Shown here piece by piece: positions 18,458 to 26,835 of a DNA stretch of 64,000 nucleotides. The position numbers were made by a program, and so were the translations under genes. The notes under the pieces are model-generated. The model saw nothing but the letters and a program-made list of their open reading frames with translations, was not told where the DNA came from and ran no database searches. Numbering within the stretch: position 1 is the stretch's first letter; the number at the start of each line of letters is the position of its first letter. Origin of the DNA: Myxococcales bacterium (GTDB taxonomy: Bacteria; Myxococcota; Myxococcia; Myxococcales; JAJYLH01); NCBI GenBank assembly GCA_021787845.1, contig JAJYLH010000005.1, forward strand, positions 150,658 to 214,657, written 5' to 3'.

Positions 18458-19300
18458 ATGCGCACGCGACCGTTCGGACCCGAGGCGACGGCGGTGCCGG
18501 TCGTCGGCCAAGGCACCTGGCACCTGGAGCTCGACGACCGGTCCCAGGCGATTCGCGCCCTGCGGGAGGGGCTCGACCTCGGCTTGACGCACCTCGACAC
18601 CGCTGAGCTCTACGGCAGCGGTGAGGCAGAGCGTATCGTCGGGGAGGCGATCGCCGGGCGGCGGGACCAGGTGTTCCTGGTTTCGAAGGTGATGCCGTCG
18701 CACGCGACCGAGGCCGGCACCCGGCGCGCCTGCGAGGCGAGCCTCGAGCGCCTTCGCACCGACCGGCTCGACCTGTACCTGCTCCACTGGCCGGGCTCGC
18801 ATCCGCTCGAGGAGACGATCCGCGCGTTCGAGGACCTGGTCGCGAGCGGGAAGATCCGCGCCTGGGGCGTGTCCAACTTCGACGTCCCGCTGCTCGCGCG
18901 AGCGCGCGACCTCGCGGGCCCCGGGCGAATCGCCTGCGCCCAGGTGCTCTACCACCTGGGCGCGCGGCACCTCGAGGCGGCGGTGCTGCCCTGGTGCGCG
19001 AAAGAGAAGGTGGCGGTGGTAGGCTACAGCCCCTTCGGCTCCGGGGACTTTCCCTCGCCCTCGTCGCCGGGCGGGCGCCTGCTCGCGCGAATCGCGAAGC
19101 ACCATCGCGCGACCGCGCGCCAGGTCGCGCTCTCTTTCCTGCTCCGGCGGGAGCTGTTCCTCATTCCGAAGGCCGCCCGGCCCGCGCACGTCGCCGAGAA
19201 CGCGAAGGCCGCCGACCTCGACCTCTCCGCCGCCGAGATCGACCGGATTGCGGCAGCGTTTCCCCTGGACGAGACCGAGCCCGAGCTCGAGACGCTCTAG
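18458..19300 (+). CDS. aldo/keto reductase
   Basis: 280 residues from the ATG at 18458; the earlier in-frame start lies inside the pseudokinase gene. NADPH-dependent reduction of aldehydes or ketones in a TIM-barrel fold. The catalytic tetrad is visible: Asp and Tyr in LDTAELYGSGEAER, Lys in VFLVSKV, and His in LYLLHWPG. The NADPH-binding end includes RRELFLIPKAARPAHVAENAKA. The physiological substrate is unknown. Its stop shares the CTAG palindrome with the stop of the convergent kinase gene. Confidence 0.85.
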   Translation: MRTRPFGPEATAVPVVGQGTWHLELDDRSQAIRALREGLDLGLTHLDTAELYGSGEAERIVGEAIAGRRDQVFLVSKVMPSHATEAGTRRACEASLERLRTDRLDLYLLHWPGSHPLEETIRAFEDLVASGKIRAWGVSNFDVPLLARARDLAGPGRIACAQVLYHLGARHLEAAVLPWCAKEKVAVVGYSPFGSGDFPSPSSPGGRLLARIAKHHRATARQVALSFLLRRELFLIPKAARPAHVAENAKAADLDLSAAEIDRIAAAFPLDETEPELETL

Positions 19301-20268
19301 CCGGCCTCGGCCCGCGCGGGGACCCGCGGCGGTGCCGGCCAGAGCCGCCGCACTTCTTGAGCGAGAGCGCTTCGGTCGAGCGACAGCCCTTCCCGTTGGC
19401 AGGACCGGCGCAGCGCGTGGAGGAAGCCGCCCGCGGTCTGGAAGCGCCGGTCCCGGTCCGAGGCGAGCGCGCGCACGCACATCCGCTCGAAGACCACGGG
19501 AATCGCCCGGTCGACCGACCTCAAGGGCGGTGCCGCGCCCTCCGCGACCTGGCGCAGCGTCTCGAACTGGTTCTCCCGTTCGAACAGGGGCCGGTCGGCG
19601 AAGAGCTCCCAGAGGAGGATGCCGGCGGAGAACAGGTCGCTGCGCGGGTCGAGCGCCGGCCGGCCCCTCACCTGCTCGGGCGACATGTACGCCGGGGTTC
19701 CCCGCAGCGCTCCTGCCCGGTGGCGGGGGGTCTCGCCCTGCCGCTCGGCGACCCCGAAGTCGATGAGCTTGGCGACGCCGCCGGGGCTCGCGACCAGGTT
19801 GAGCGGGTTGACGTCGCGATGGATGATCGGCGGCTCGCCGGGGACGCCGGCGCCCGAATGCAAGAAGTCGAGCGCGTCCAACAGGTCCGCCACCGCGACG
19901 AGCCCCGCGGCGAGGTCGAGCCGGCTCCTGCGCTCGCGCGCGCGCGCCGCCAGCGCCCCCAGGGTGTCGCCGCCGACCAGCTCCTGGACGATGAAGTAGT
20001 CGCGCCCGACGCGAAGGAGGTCGTAGGTGCGCACGAGGTTCGGGTGCTGGGCGAGCGCCCCCAGCCGCGCCTCGGCGAGGAAGAGGTCGACGTACGCCGA
20101 ATGGGTCCGGTGCATCGGCAGGAGCCGCTTGAGCACCACCTCCTGCCCCGCCGCCGGACCGGACCGCGCCCGCGCCCGATAGATCTCCGCCATCCCGCCG
20201 ACCGCGAGCCGGCCCAGCACCTCGTAGTCGGTAAGCTCCGGCAGACTCGGCATCGTCTCATTCCGCAT
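19297..20268 (-). CDS. Hanks-type Ser/Thr protein kinase, soluble
   Basis: 323 residues, essentially one kinase domain. Glycine loop region LGRLAVGGMAEIYRA, lysine VVLKRLLP, catalytic loop IIHRDVNPLNLV, IDFGVAE and YMSPEQVRG are intact, so it should be active. The HRDVNPxN form is common in myxobacterial kinases. No membrane helix or extra sensor domain follows, so localisation is probably cytoplasmic. A start at the internal ATG of MPSLPEL (20253) would also retain the whole domain. The stop overlaps the aldo/keto reductase stop by 4 bp. Confidence 0.88.
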   Translation of the reverse strand: MRNETMPSLPELTDYEVLGRLAVGGMAEIYRARARSGPAAGQEVVLKRLLPMHRTHSAYVDLFLAEARLGALAQHPNLVRTYDLLRVGRDYFIVQELVGGDTLGALAARARERRSRLDLAAGLVAVADLLDALDFLHSGAGVPGEPPIIHRDVNPLNLVASPGGVAKLIDFGVAERQGETPRHRAGALRGTPAYMSPEQVRGRPALDPRSDLFSAGILLWELFADRPLFERENQFETLRQVAEGAAPPLRSVDRAIPVVFERMCVRALASDRDRRFQTAGGFLHALRRSCQREGLSLDRSALAQEVRRLWPAPPRVPARAEAG

Positions 20269-20623
20269 CGGGAGGGCGCGAGGGCCGCCGGTCCGGACGG
20301 GAAGGCTCTTTCGTACCGCGCGCCGGCCTCGGCGTAAAGCGTCTGGCGGCCCTCGATGCGCGGCGCCCGCTTTCGCAATGAGCTCTCACCCGTCGGAGCG
20401 TCTTCGTCCCGTCTGCGAACTTGGCGCGGGGGCTTGCGCCCGCAACCCGATCGATCCGGCTCGGACCAGTAGTGCCGGCCCTCTGGCCCGGCACCAGAAG
20501 ATTCTTTCGTGCCGGGCCAGCGGGACCGGGCTCGCTCGAAGACCATGCGGACACCCGCTCCCCGTGCGGCGATTCTGCCCTTCCATCATCCGGATGCTTT
20601 CGAACCTGGCCCGGCCGCCGGTC
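20269..20623. other. intergenic region, no gene supported
   Basis: 355 bp between two minus-strand genes. Short ORFs here are of low complexity and lack ribosome sites. The one clear structure is the 12-bp perfect hairpin at 20483-20520. Confidence 0.6.
20483..20520. terminator. strong 12-bp perfect hairpin downstream of the radical SAM gene
   Basis: CTGGCCCGGCAC at 20483-20494 pairs perfectly with GTGCCGGGCCAG at 20509-20520 around a 14-nt A/T-richer loop; one more mismatch-tolerant turn is possible. It sits about 100 bp past the radical SAM stop on the minus strand and before the kinase gene. No T-run follows, so it could be a terminator of the non-canonical kind, an RNA-processing structure or an operator. 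Confidence 0.45.
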
Positions 20624-21709
20624 TCACTGCGCGGCAGCGCTCCCGGGTGGCTGGGGCGACTCCGCCGGCACCGGCGCCATTTCGTCCCAACCGCGCCGCC
20701 GGACGTAGTTCGCCCACACGCCTTCGCACACCGCGTCGTAGCGACACCCCCGGCAAGCGTCCCGCTTGACCCGCCGCGCCAAATCGAGGTCCGCGCGCTC
20801 CAGGCGCACGAGCCCTTTCATCACGCCCTCGCCTTCGCGCGGACGCTGGTCGAAGCCTTCGAGCAACTCGCTGCCCGCACCGAGCTGCGCCTCGTCGAGC
20901 CCCCGCTCGTAGTGCAGGTGCTTCTCGATGTAGCCGCGGTGGAAGTCGGGGATGCTTTCGGTCGTGCACAGAGGGATGTCGACGAGAAACACGTTCGGCC
21001 GCTCGCCATCGACCCTCTCCAGGAACTCGCGGAAGGCGGCAGCGGTATCGGTGTACGTCGGGAAGATCTGGTCGAAGTAGGTGTCCGCGCGGCCGTTCAC
21101 CTGCATCACGTTGACGACGACCTGGTCGACGCCGTGCGCGACGAGGAAGCGGAACAGCTCGACGAGATGCGGCAGGTTGCGGCCGGTCAGCACCGTCGAA
21201 GAGTGCAGGTCGATCCCCAAGGGTTTGAGCCTCGCGACCGAGTCGATGCCGGCGACCGTCTGCTCGAACGAGCCGGGCGTGCGGGTGAGGCCCTCGTGGA
21301 GCTTCTTCTCGTGGCCATGAATCGACACGTAGAACCGGTTCATCCCCGCCTTCGCCAGCGCCCCCGCGTACGGCGGGTACGACAGGCGGCGGGCGTTGGT
21401 CATCACGCTGACGCGGGGGTAGCCGAGCTCACGCGCCCAACTCGCGAATCGCGGCAACTCCGGACGCAAGGTCGGCTCGCCGGAGGTGAAGCAGACCTCC
21501 TCGGCGCCCCGGTGCGCCTCGAGAATCCAGCGGACCCGCTCGGAGGTCATCCCCGAGTTGCTCTGGTAGCGCCAATCCCGGTCCTCTTCCATGCAGAAGA
21601 GGCAGTTGTTGTTGCAGGTCGGGCCGATGGAGACGTGCACGCGGGTCTCCCGCGCGCGTAGCCGCTCCACCACGGAACGCTCGGCGACCGGCGGCGATAG
21701 CGACCCCAC
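20624..21709 (-). CDS. radical SAM protein with a C-terminal cysteine cluster
   Basis: 361 residues. The radical SAM cluster motif CNNNCLFC is near residue 32-39, followed by the glycine-rich SAM contact FTSGEPTLRPEL near 95. The C-terminal part carries a separate cysteine set, CRGCRYDAVCEG near 325, which with the cysteine in IPLCTTES could bind an auxiliary iron-sulfur cluster (SPASM/twitch style). The fold is established by the motifs; the substrate is not known. No peptide precursor gene is obvious beside it. It is divergent from the aldehyde dehydrogenase gene. Confidence 0.82.
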   Translation of the reverse strand: MGSLSPPVAERSVVERLRARETRVHVSIGPTCNNNCLFCMEEDRDWRYQSNSGMTSERVRWILEAHRGAEEVCFTSGEPTLRPELPRFASWARELGYPRVSVMTNARRLSYPPYAGALAKAGMNRFYVSIHGHEKKLHEGLTRTPGSFEQTVAGIDSVARLKPLGIDLHSSTVLTGRNLPHLVELFRFLVAHGVDQVVVNVMQVNGRADTYFDQIFPTYTDTAAAFREFLERVDGERPNVFLVDIPLCTTESIPDFHRGYIEKHLHYERGLDEAQLGAGSELLEGFDQRPREGEGVMKGLVRLERADLDLARRVKRDACRGCRYDAVCEGVWANYVRRRGWDEMAPVPAESPQPPGSAAAQ

Positions 21710-21806
21710 CCCGCGGATGGTCGGCCGTTTTCGAAATCGCGGTCAAGCGGGAGCGGACCGGCCGGCCGGGCGCTCGACGGCGACCCCGGGGGTCCTCCCA
21801 AAACAG

Positions 21807-21870
21807 GGGGTCGAAGTATACTGCATATTTCGGCGCGGCATCGCCAAGACACGCAGTTTACTGCGACCCC
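21807..21870. promoter_or_regulatory. inverted/direct repeat, candidate operator
   Basis: Arms at 21807-21823 and 21854-21870 match as inverted repeats at 15 of 17 positions. The same region also reads as two direct copies of AGTWTACTGC 40 bp apart (21815-21824 and 21855-21864), and the first contains the palindrome AGTATACT. It lies in the divergent gap between the radical SAM and aldehyde dehydrogenase genes, in a clearly AT-richer patch, so it could serve a regulator of either gene. Confidence 0.4.
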
Positions 21871-21943
21871 GCTTTGGGCGCCTTGCGACCCCGCCCCGCG
21901 CTGGGCTAGGGTCCGCCGCCCCACGGTCGGAAGGAGCTCTTCG

Positions 21944-23428
21944 ATGGCCATCGAGCGGATCGGCAACTTCATCGACGGCGCCTGGGTGCCGCCGACCACC
22001 GGCGAGTACGCGCCGAACGTGAACCCGGCCGACACGAACGACGTGCTCGCCGAGGCGCCCCTCTCGGGCTCCGACGACGCGAAGGCAGCCTTCGACGCTG
22101 CCGAGCGGGCGTTCCCCTCCTGGAGGGCGACACCGCCGCCGAAGCGCGCGCGGTACATCGCCCGGGCCTTCACCATCCTCACCTCGCGCCTGGACGAGGT
22201 CGCCCGCGCGATGTGCCGCGAGGAAGGGAAAGTCCTTTCCGAGGCGAAGGGCGAGGTGCAGAAGGGCCTGAACCTGCTCGAGTTCTACGCGGGCGAGGGT
22301 TTTCGCCTACACGGGAAGACGTTGCCGTCGGAGATGGCGAGAACCTTGACCTACACCCTCCGGGAGCCGGTGGGGCCGGTGGCGCTGGTCAGCCCCTGGA
22401 ACTTCCCGTTCGCGATCCCCGTCTGGAAGTCGGCACCGGCGCTGGTCGCCGGCTGCCCTGTCGTCCTCAAGCCGGCACAGCTCACCCCGCTGTCGGCGAA
22501 GCTGATGGCCGACGCCTATCAGGAAGCGGGGCTCCCCCGGGGGGTGTTCAACCTGGTCTACGGTCGCGGCAGCACCGTCGGGCGGCTCTTGGTCGACGAC
22601 GAGCGGGCGCGGGCGGTCAGCTTCACCGGCTCGAACGAAATCGGCATCGACATCTACACCCGGGCCGCCCGGCGCGGTGCCCGGGTCACCTGCGAGATGG
22701 GCGGGAAGAACCCGGTGGTGGTCCTCGACGACGCGGACCTCGACCTGGCGGTGGAAGGCATCGTCGCCGGCGCGTTCGGGTCGACCGGCCAGCGCTGCAC
22801 CGCGACCAGCCGCCTGATCGTCACCGGCGGCATCCACGACGCGCTGGTCGAACGGCTCAAGAGCCGGGCGAGAGCGCTCAAGGTCGGCAACGGCCTGGAG
22901 CCGGGCGTCGAGATGGGCCCGGCGGTCGACCAGGTGCAGCTCGCGCAGGACCTCGCGGCGATCGAGCAAGCGCAGGGCGATGGGGCGAAGCTCGAGACCG
23001 GCGGCCGGCGCTTGACCGAGGGTGCCCTCCAGCGAGGGTTCTTCGTCGAGCCGACCGTCTTCACCCAGGTGACTCCCGGCAGCGCTCTCGCTCAGGAGGA
23101 GGTCTTCGGCCCGGTGCTGGCGGTCCTGAAGGCCGGCAGCTTCGACGAGGCGCTCGCCCTCGCCAACAACGTCCGCTACGGCCTCGCCTCCAGCATCTAC
23201 ACGCGCTCGGCCAACGCCGCGATGCGGTTCATCGAGGGCTCCGAGGTGGGGATGGTGCACGTGAACCAGGCCACCGTGGGCGGCGAGGCGCAGCTTCCGT
23301 TCGGCGGCGTCAAGAAGACCGGCGTCGGGGAGAAGGAGATGGCCGAGGAGGGCTTGAACTTCTTCACCCACCTGAAGACGGTCTTCTTCGACTACACGGG
23401 CTCACGGCGGGAGACGAACATCTACTGA
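21944..23428 (+). CDS. NAD(P)-dependent aldehyde dehydrogenase, ketoglutarate-semialdehyde type
   Basis: 494 residues, normal length for the family. The cofactor segment [13 protein letters not shown] is near residue 150. The general base glutamate lies in [12 protein letters not shown] (about residue 251) and the catalytic cysteine in [11 protein letters not shown] (about residue 285). [10 protein letters not shown] near 385 completes the set. The N-terminal segment and the [20 protein letters not shown] block resemble alpha-ketoglutarate semialdehyde dehydrogenases of sugar-acid catabolism, but no pathway partner is nearby, so the substrate assignment is tentative. A GGAG site precedes the ATG. 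Confidence 0.88.
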   Translation: MAIERIGNFIDGAWVPPTTGEYAPNVNPADTNDVLAEAPLSGSDDAKAAFDAAERAFPSWRATPPPKRARYIARAFTILTSRLDEVARAMCREEGKVLSEAKGEVQKGLNLLEFYAGEGFRLHGKTLPSEMARTLTYTLREPVGPVALVSPWNFPFAIPVWKSAPALVAGCPVVLKPAQLTPLSAKLMADAYQEAGLPRGVFNLVYGRGSTVGRLLVDDERARAVSFTGSNEIGIDIYTRAARRGARVTCEMGGKNPVVVLDDADLDLAVEGIVAGAFGSTGQRCTATSRLIVTGGIHDALVERLKSRARALKVGNGLEPGVEMGPAVDQVQLAQDLAAIEQAQGDGAKLETGGRRLTEGALQRGFFVEPTVFTQVTPGSALAQEEVFGPVLAVLKAGSFDEALALANNVRYGLASSIYTRSANAAMRFIEGSEVGMVHVNQATVGGEAQLPFGGVKKTGVGEKEMAEEGLNFFTHLKTVFFDYTGSRRETNIY

Positions 23429-23500
23429 CCGCTGATGGCCTTTCCCCCTCGACGCCGCGGGCGCTTGTGCGTTCGCCCGACCGGACGCAACATCGGCTTC

Positions 23501-24088
23501 ATGACGCGCTCTGGCGCCTTCGCGCTCGCCCTCGTTGTCGTGCTCACGGGCTGTGTGACCACGACCGTGCAAGCTCCGGCCGCGCCGCCGCTGCCGAGCT
23601 ACGTCGCCATCGACGCGGGCCTGATGTCGGCGTACACGAAGAACACCCACCCTCCGAACCCGGCGCAGGACGCGGTGGAGAACCCGGCGGTCGGGCCGGG
23701 CACCAGCATCGCCATCGACTGGGGCGGCTTCCAGAGCAAGTACGTCGCGGCGGGAACCCTCATCGGCATCAGCCGCGCGGTCCCGAGCGACGGGGTGGCG
23801 CTTCTGCTCGGCGGGGGGACCCAGTTCCACATCCCCATCGGGCCGAGATTCCTGCTCATTCCGGCGATCGACCTCGGCTACCGGATCACCGGCGGCGAAA
23901 ACGGCACCCCGGGCGGCTTCGGCCTCGCGACCTACGCTTCCCTCGCCGGCGCCTTCCGGTTCGACCGGAACAAGCTCTACGCCGGGCTCGATGCGGAAAC
24001 GCCTCTGTTCGTTCAGGATCCGGTCAACCAGAAGATCAGCTTCGTGCCAGCGCTCGAGGTGAAAGCGCTGTTTGGATTCTACTACTGA
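23501..24088 (+). CDS. predicted outer-membrane lipoprotein, function unknown
   Basis: 195 residues from the ATG at 23501; this start gives a clean lipoprotein signal, MTRSGAFALALVVVLTGC, with the lipobox LTGC. The earlier in-frame ATG at 23435 would spoil it. The body is rich in alternating hydrophobic strands and Gly/Tyr and ends in ALFGFYY, the aromatic C-terminus common to outer-membrane beta-barrels. I do not recognise the family. It follows aldehyde dehydrogenase by 72 bp on the same strand and is followed by a hairpin. Confidence 0.6.
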   Translation: MTRSGAFALALVVVLTGCVTTTVQAPAAPPLPSYVAIDAGLMSAYTKNTHPPNPAQDAVENPAVGPGTSIAIDWGGFQSKYVAAGTLIGISRAVPSDGVALLLGGGTQFHIPIGPRFLLIPAIDLGYRITGGENGTPGGFGLATYASLAGAFRFDRNKLYAGLDAETPLFVQDPVNQKISFVPALEVKALFGFYY

Positions 24089-24119
24089 ACGTTCCGCGCC
24101 GGCACGGCCGTCCGGGAGG

Positions 24120-24148
24120 CGCAAGGTGCAGGCCTCCTCCACCTTGCG
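24120..24148 (+). terminator. hairpin after the lipoprotein gene
   Basis: CGCAAGGTG pairs perfectly with CACCTTGCG around an 11-nt loop, 32 bp after the lipoprotein stop codon. No T-run follows. Position and perfect pairing favour a transcript end. Confidence 0.45.
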
Positions 24149-25182
24149 GGGCCGGAGCTCGTCCCGACCGGGGCGACAGCGACGGAATTGATCGTCTCGT
24201 TCAAGCCGGATGAACGAAATCGCACGTTGAACGGCCTTCCTTCGCCTCCCCGCGCAAGACACGTCCTCATCGCGCAGGGCTTGGGCGGGCGCGCCGGAAA
24301 CAACCGCTCCGGATGTGGATTCTCTTGAACCGTCGAGCCGGGCGCCAGGCGGACCGTCACCGGTTTGACGGCCGGCGTGTCTGCCGCCTGCTCTTCCGAT
24401 GGTGAGGTGCGCGATTTCAAGTTTGAACGCGAGATGGAGCCGCCTCGTCGTAACGCTGGACGCGCTCGCGTGTCGGTCCGGCGCAGCGCATCGCGTGGAG
24501 GCGGGTGGTTTGACGGAGTTTTCAAGACGCACTGCGGCAATTTCCGGTCGTCTGCGCGCCAGAATCCGGCTGGAGGCCCGTTTGAGGCGCTACAGAGGCA
24601 CTTCCAGCGCAGACCGCGCTGGCGAGCCCAGCTCGGCACGCAACGTGCAAGCTGATCGGGCGTTCGGGAAACCCGCGGCGCGATGAAGCCGATGACGGCC
24701 TCGGGACATCTCAAGGACGCTAAGGCGAGGAGGGGTTGGAATTCCTGTCCGGCCGTCGGGTGTTGCCGGCGTGCGGGCCGAAGGCGACGGCTTTCGACCG
24801 GGACCTCGCTCGCGGAACTCTCAAGGGTGATGTTCGCCGACGCGGACGGTGGTGTCGTTCGAAGGCGTCCGGCGAACCGAAACGGAGCGCGAGAGAAGAC
24901 GAGAAGCGCTCGAAGGAGGCAGCGGCGGGTCGACCGCCGAGACTTTTTCCGGGACGGGCCCGACACCGCGGCCTTGTCCGGAGCAGCCCGGGGCTCCTGC
25001 CATTCCCCGATCGGCTGCTCGCGCGCGAGCTCTCGTGGGTGAAGCTGACCCCTGGGAGCCCCTGCCAGAACGCGCGCCCCGCCCCCCCGTGATGGTCTTT
25101 CACCGGACCTCCGGGGGTGGCGGCGTTTCTCCGGCAGAGCGCCCGAGAAGAGCCCTTCGTCGCACCGCTCTTCCCGCGGGCC

Positions 25183-25200
25183 GCCCGCCTGCGGGCTTTT
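25183..25200 (+). terminator. short GC stem followed by TTTT
   Basis: GCCCG and CGGGC pair around CCTG and are followed directly by TTTT, the form of an intrinsic terminator on the plus strand. No recognised gene precedes it, so it may end an untranslated transcript from the gene-poor region. Confidence 0.35.
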
Positions 25201-25804
25201 CCCCGCCGTCCTGGGCGAGAGGCGTGGCGAAAGCCTGAACGCCACGCGCACCCCCCGCGGATTTCGGGAAGCCGGGCGGGAGCGCTCCGGGGTCGGTCTT
25301 CGAGGGCGGACTCGTCTCGGTGGCTCCGTCACGCGAGGACGAGGGCCGGCCGCCGGTAGCGCTCCCGCCTGGCGATGCCGACTTCCGGTACCGCTTTCGT
25401 GTAGCGGCTCCGGTGCCGGTAGGCAGTGGCCTTCCGTTCCGCCTCGACGGCAATATCCCATAACAAGAATCAACGCGGGCTCGCCCGCCCTTCCGCCCGG
25501 CCCCTCCCGGAGTGGCGGAGCACACCCTGTGGGTAATCTGGGGATCGACCGGAATCGAACCATCGCCGACACGCGAATCCGGACGCCGCGTCGGGCGTGC
25601 ACCCCATCCGGGCGCGGCGGCCGCCCCTGGTTTTCGAGGGCGTCGCGGGCTCGGAGGCCTCGGTTGTCCCCAGGCGTTCACGACGTGCACACGGCCGGCG
25701 GCCGAGTTCTGCGGATTGTGGACAACTTCCGCCAGGTCTCGCGGCTCCCGGCGGGGGTCGAGCCGGTTCCGCGACCTCGGGCGAGCCGTTCCTCAAGGCG
25801 GCGC

Positions 25805-25833
25805 TTGACAAGGGCGGGCCATCTCTCTAGAAG
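25805..25833 (+). promoter_or_regulatory. sigma-70-type promoter of rpsT
   Basis: A consensus TTGACA (-35) is followed after 17 bp by TAGAAG (-10), 78 bp before the rpsT start. The same arrangement recurs in front of the tolQ-like gene (TTGACA, 18 bp, TAGAAA). Confidence 0.6.
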
Positions 25834-25911
25834 GCGCATCCCTTGCTGGCGGGGCGCCGGCCGATCGCTCATCTTCGACGTCGCGCCCTTTTTTCGAGAG
25901 GTGACGAGTCC

Positions 25912-26196
25912 GTGGCGAACATCAAGTCCGCAGCCAAGCGCGCCCGCCAATCGGTGAAGCGGCACGACCGCAACAAGTCGATCTCGTCGGGGGTCAAGGG
26001 TCAGGTCCGCAAGACCCGCGAGGCGATCGCGACCAAGGACGCTGCCGCCATCGACGCCGAGCTGAAAGCCGCGATGTCCTCGCTGGAGAAGGCTGCCTCG
26101 AAGGGCGTGCTCCACAAGCGCAACGCGGCCCGGCGCATCGGCCGGCTCGCCCGCGCCGCTCACGCCGCGAAGTCCGGCGGCCAGGCCCAAGAGTAA
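25912..26196 (+). CDS. rpsT: 30S ribosomal protein S20
   Basis: 94 residues starting at the GTG at 25912, which gives the conserved N-terminus MANIKSAAKRARQ; the longer ORF start at 25843 is not real. GAGAGGTG upstream serves as ribosome site. The protein is Lys/Arg/Ala-rich throughout, a helical bundle that binds 16S rRNA early in 30S assembly. The conserved end segment KGVLHKRNAARRIGRLA is present. A strong promoter lies upstream and the LptE-like gene follows on the same strand. Confidence 0.95.
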   Translation: MANIKSAAKRARQSVKRHDRNKSISSGVKGQVRKTREAIATKDAAAIDAELKAAMSSLEKAASKGVLHKRNAARRIGRLARAAHAAKSGGQAQE

Positions 26197-26245
26197 AACG
26201 CGCCCGCTCTTCCACCCTCGCGCGCTCGCTGGCCCCTCCCTGGCG

Positions 26246-26719
26246 TTGGTGGCAGGAGCGGTGCTGGTATCCGGTTGCGGTTACGCCTTCGTCGCGGGAC
26301 GCGGCCTCGCGTCGGTGAGCGGCGGGCGGCCGGTGAGGGTCGGCGCCTTCCAGAACGACAGCAGCGACGCGGACGCGGCGGTTTCGCTCGCGCGCGCGAC
26401 CGGGCGGGCGCTGGCGGCGCGCGGGCTCGCCGGACCGGGTGGCCTCTCGCTCTCGGGCGAGGTCGAGGCGGTCGCGAGCTTTCCGGTGGCGGTGAGCGCG
26501 CCGGTGCAGAACCAGAACGTGCAGCTCTGGCGGGCGACGGTGCGGGTGCGATTCGTGCTGAGCGACGCGGCCGGCGCCCGGGTGCTGGCGCGCGCGACGG
26601 TGGCGGAGAGCGAGGACTACCGGCCGGGCGCCGACATCGAGGCGACCGAGGCTGCGCGCAAGCTGGCTCTCGCCCGCGCTTTCGAGCGCTGCGCCGAAGA
26701 CGGCCTCGACCGGCTCTAG
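26246..26719 (+). CDS. LptE-like LPS-assembly lipoprotein
   Basis: 157 residues if TTG at 26246 is the start. The lipobox is VSGC followed by GYAF, the usual LptE N-terminus (CGY.F). The pattern of a Val/Arg-rich strand set, an Ala-rich helix and a C-terminal helix with ...A..RAFERCAEDG fits the LptE/RlpB fold, the plug of the LptD barrel. The frame is open upstream into rpsT (…PLFHPRALAGPSLAL…), so the true start may be earlier and supply the positive n-region that the TTG start lacks. lptE often neighbours rpsT in deltaproteobacterial lineages. Confidence 0.65.
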   Translation: MVAGAVLVSGCGYAFVAGRGLASVSGGRPVRVGAFQNDSSDADAAVSLARATGRALAARGLAGPGGLSLSGEVEAVASFPVAVSAPVQNQNVQLWRATVRVRFVLSDAAGARVLARATVAESEDYRPGADIEATEAARKLALARAFERCAEDGLDRL

Positions 26720-26793
26720 GCGGCCGCGCACTCGCGGCGAGGGGAAGCCCTGCCGCCCACCGAATCGGCGACCGCGCTGCTTCGCCCTCGCGT

Positions 26794-26818
26794 CGATCGG
26801 ACCGATCGGTCGAATCGA
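26794..26818. repeat. GATCSGACC-family intergenic repeat, copy A
   Basis: Contains the palindrome ACCGATCGGT (26801-26810) flanked by partial 9-bp units. It lies between the convergent lptE-like and serA genes. This is the shortest of the five copies in the window. Confidence 0.7.
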
Positions 26819-26835
26819 CCCCAGCGGGCCCAGCG

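Larger units (their letters stand above)
24089..25911. other. gene-poor region upstream of rpsT
   Basis: About 1.8 kb without a convincing gene. The long minus-strand ORF (24082-25602) has an Arg/Pro/Ser-rich, non-protein-like composition and no ribosome site. Composition is less extreme than in neighbouring genes. Items seen inside are a hairpin at 24120-24148, a stem with a T-run at 25183-25200, two near-matches to the DnaA box (25529-25537 and 25718-25726) and the rpsT promoter near its right end. It may be a decayed insertion, an unannotated RNA locus or long regulatory DNA. Confidence 0.55.

Noticed and set aside
25540-25570. tRNA-like 3' end on the minus strand (GGTTCGATTCC type)
   Set aside because: The T-arm pairs poorly and no matching 5' acceptor or D-arm lies 60-75 bp upstream. 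At most a fragment; chance is likely.
24082-25602. 506-residue minus-strand ORF
   Set aside because: Low-complexity Arg/Pro/Ser composition, no domain, no ribosome site; long ORFs arise easily in DNA this GC-rich.
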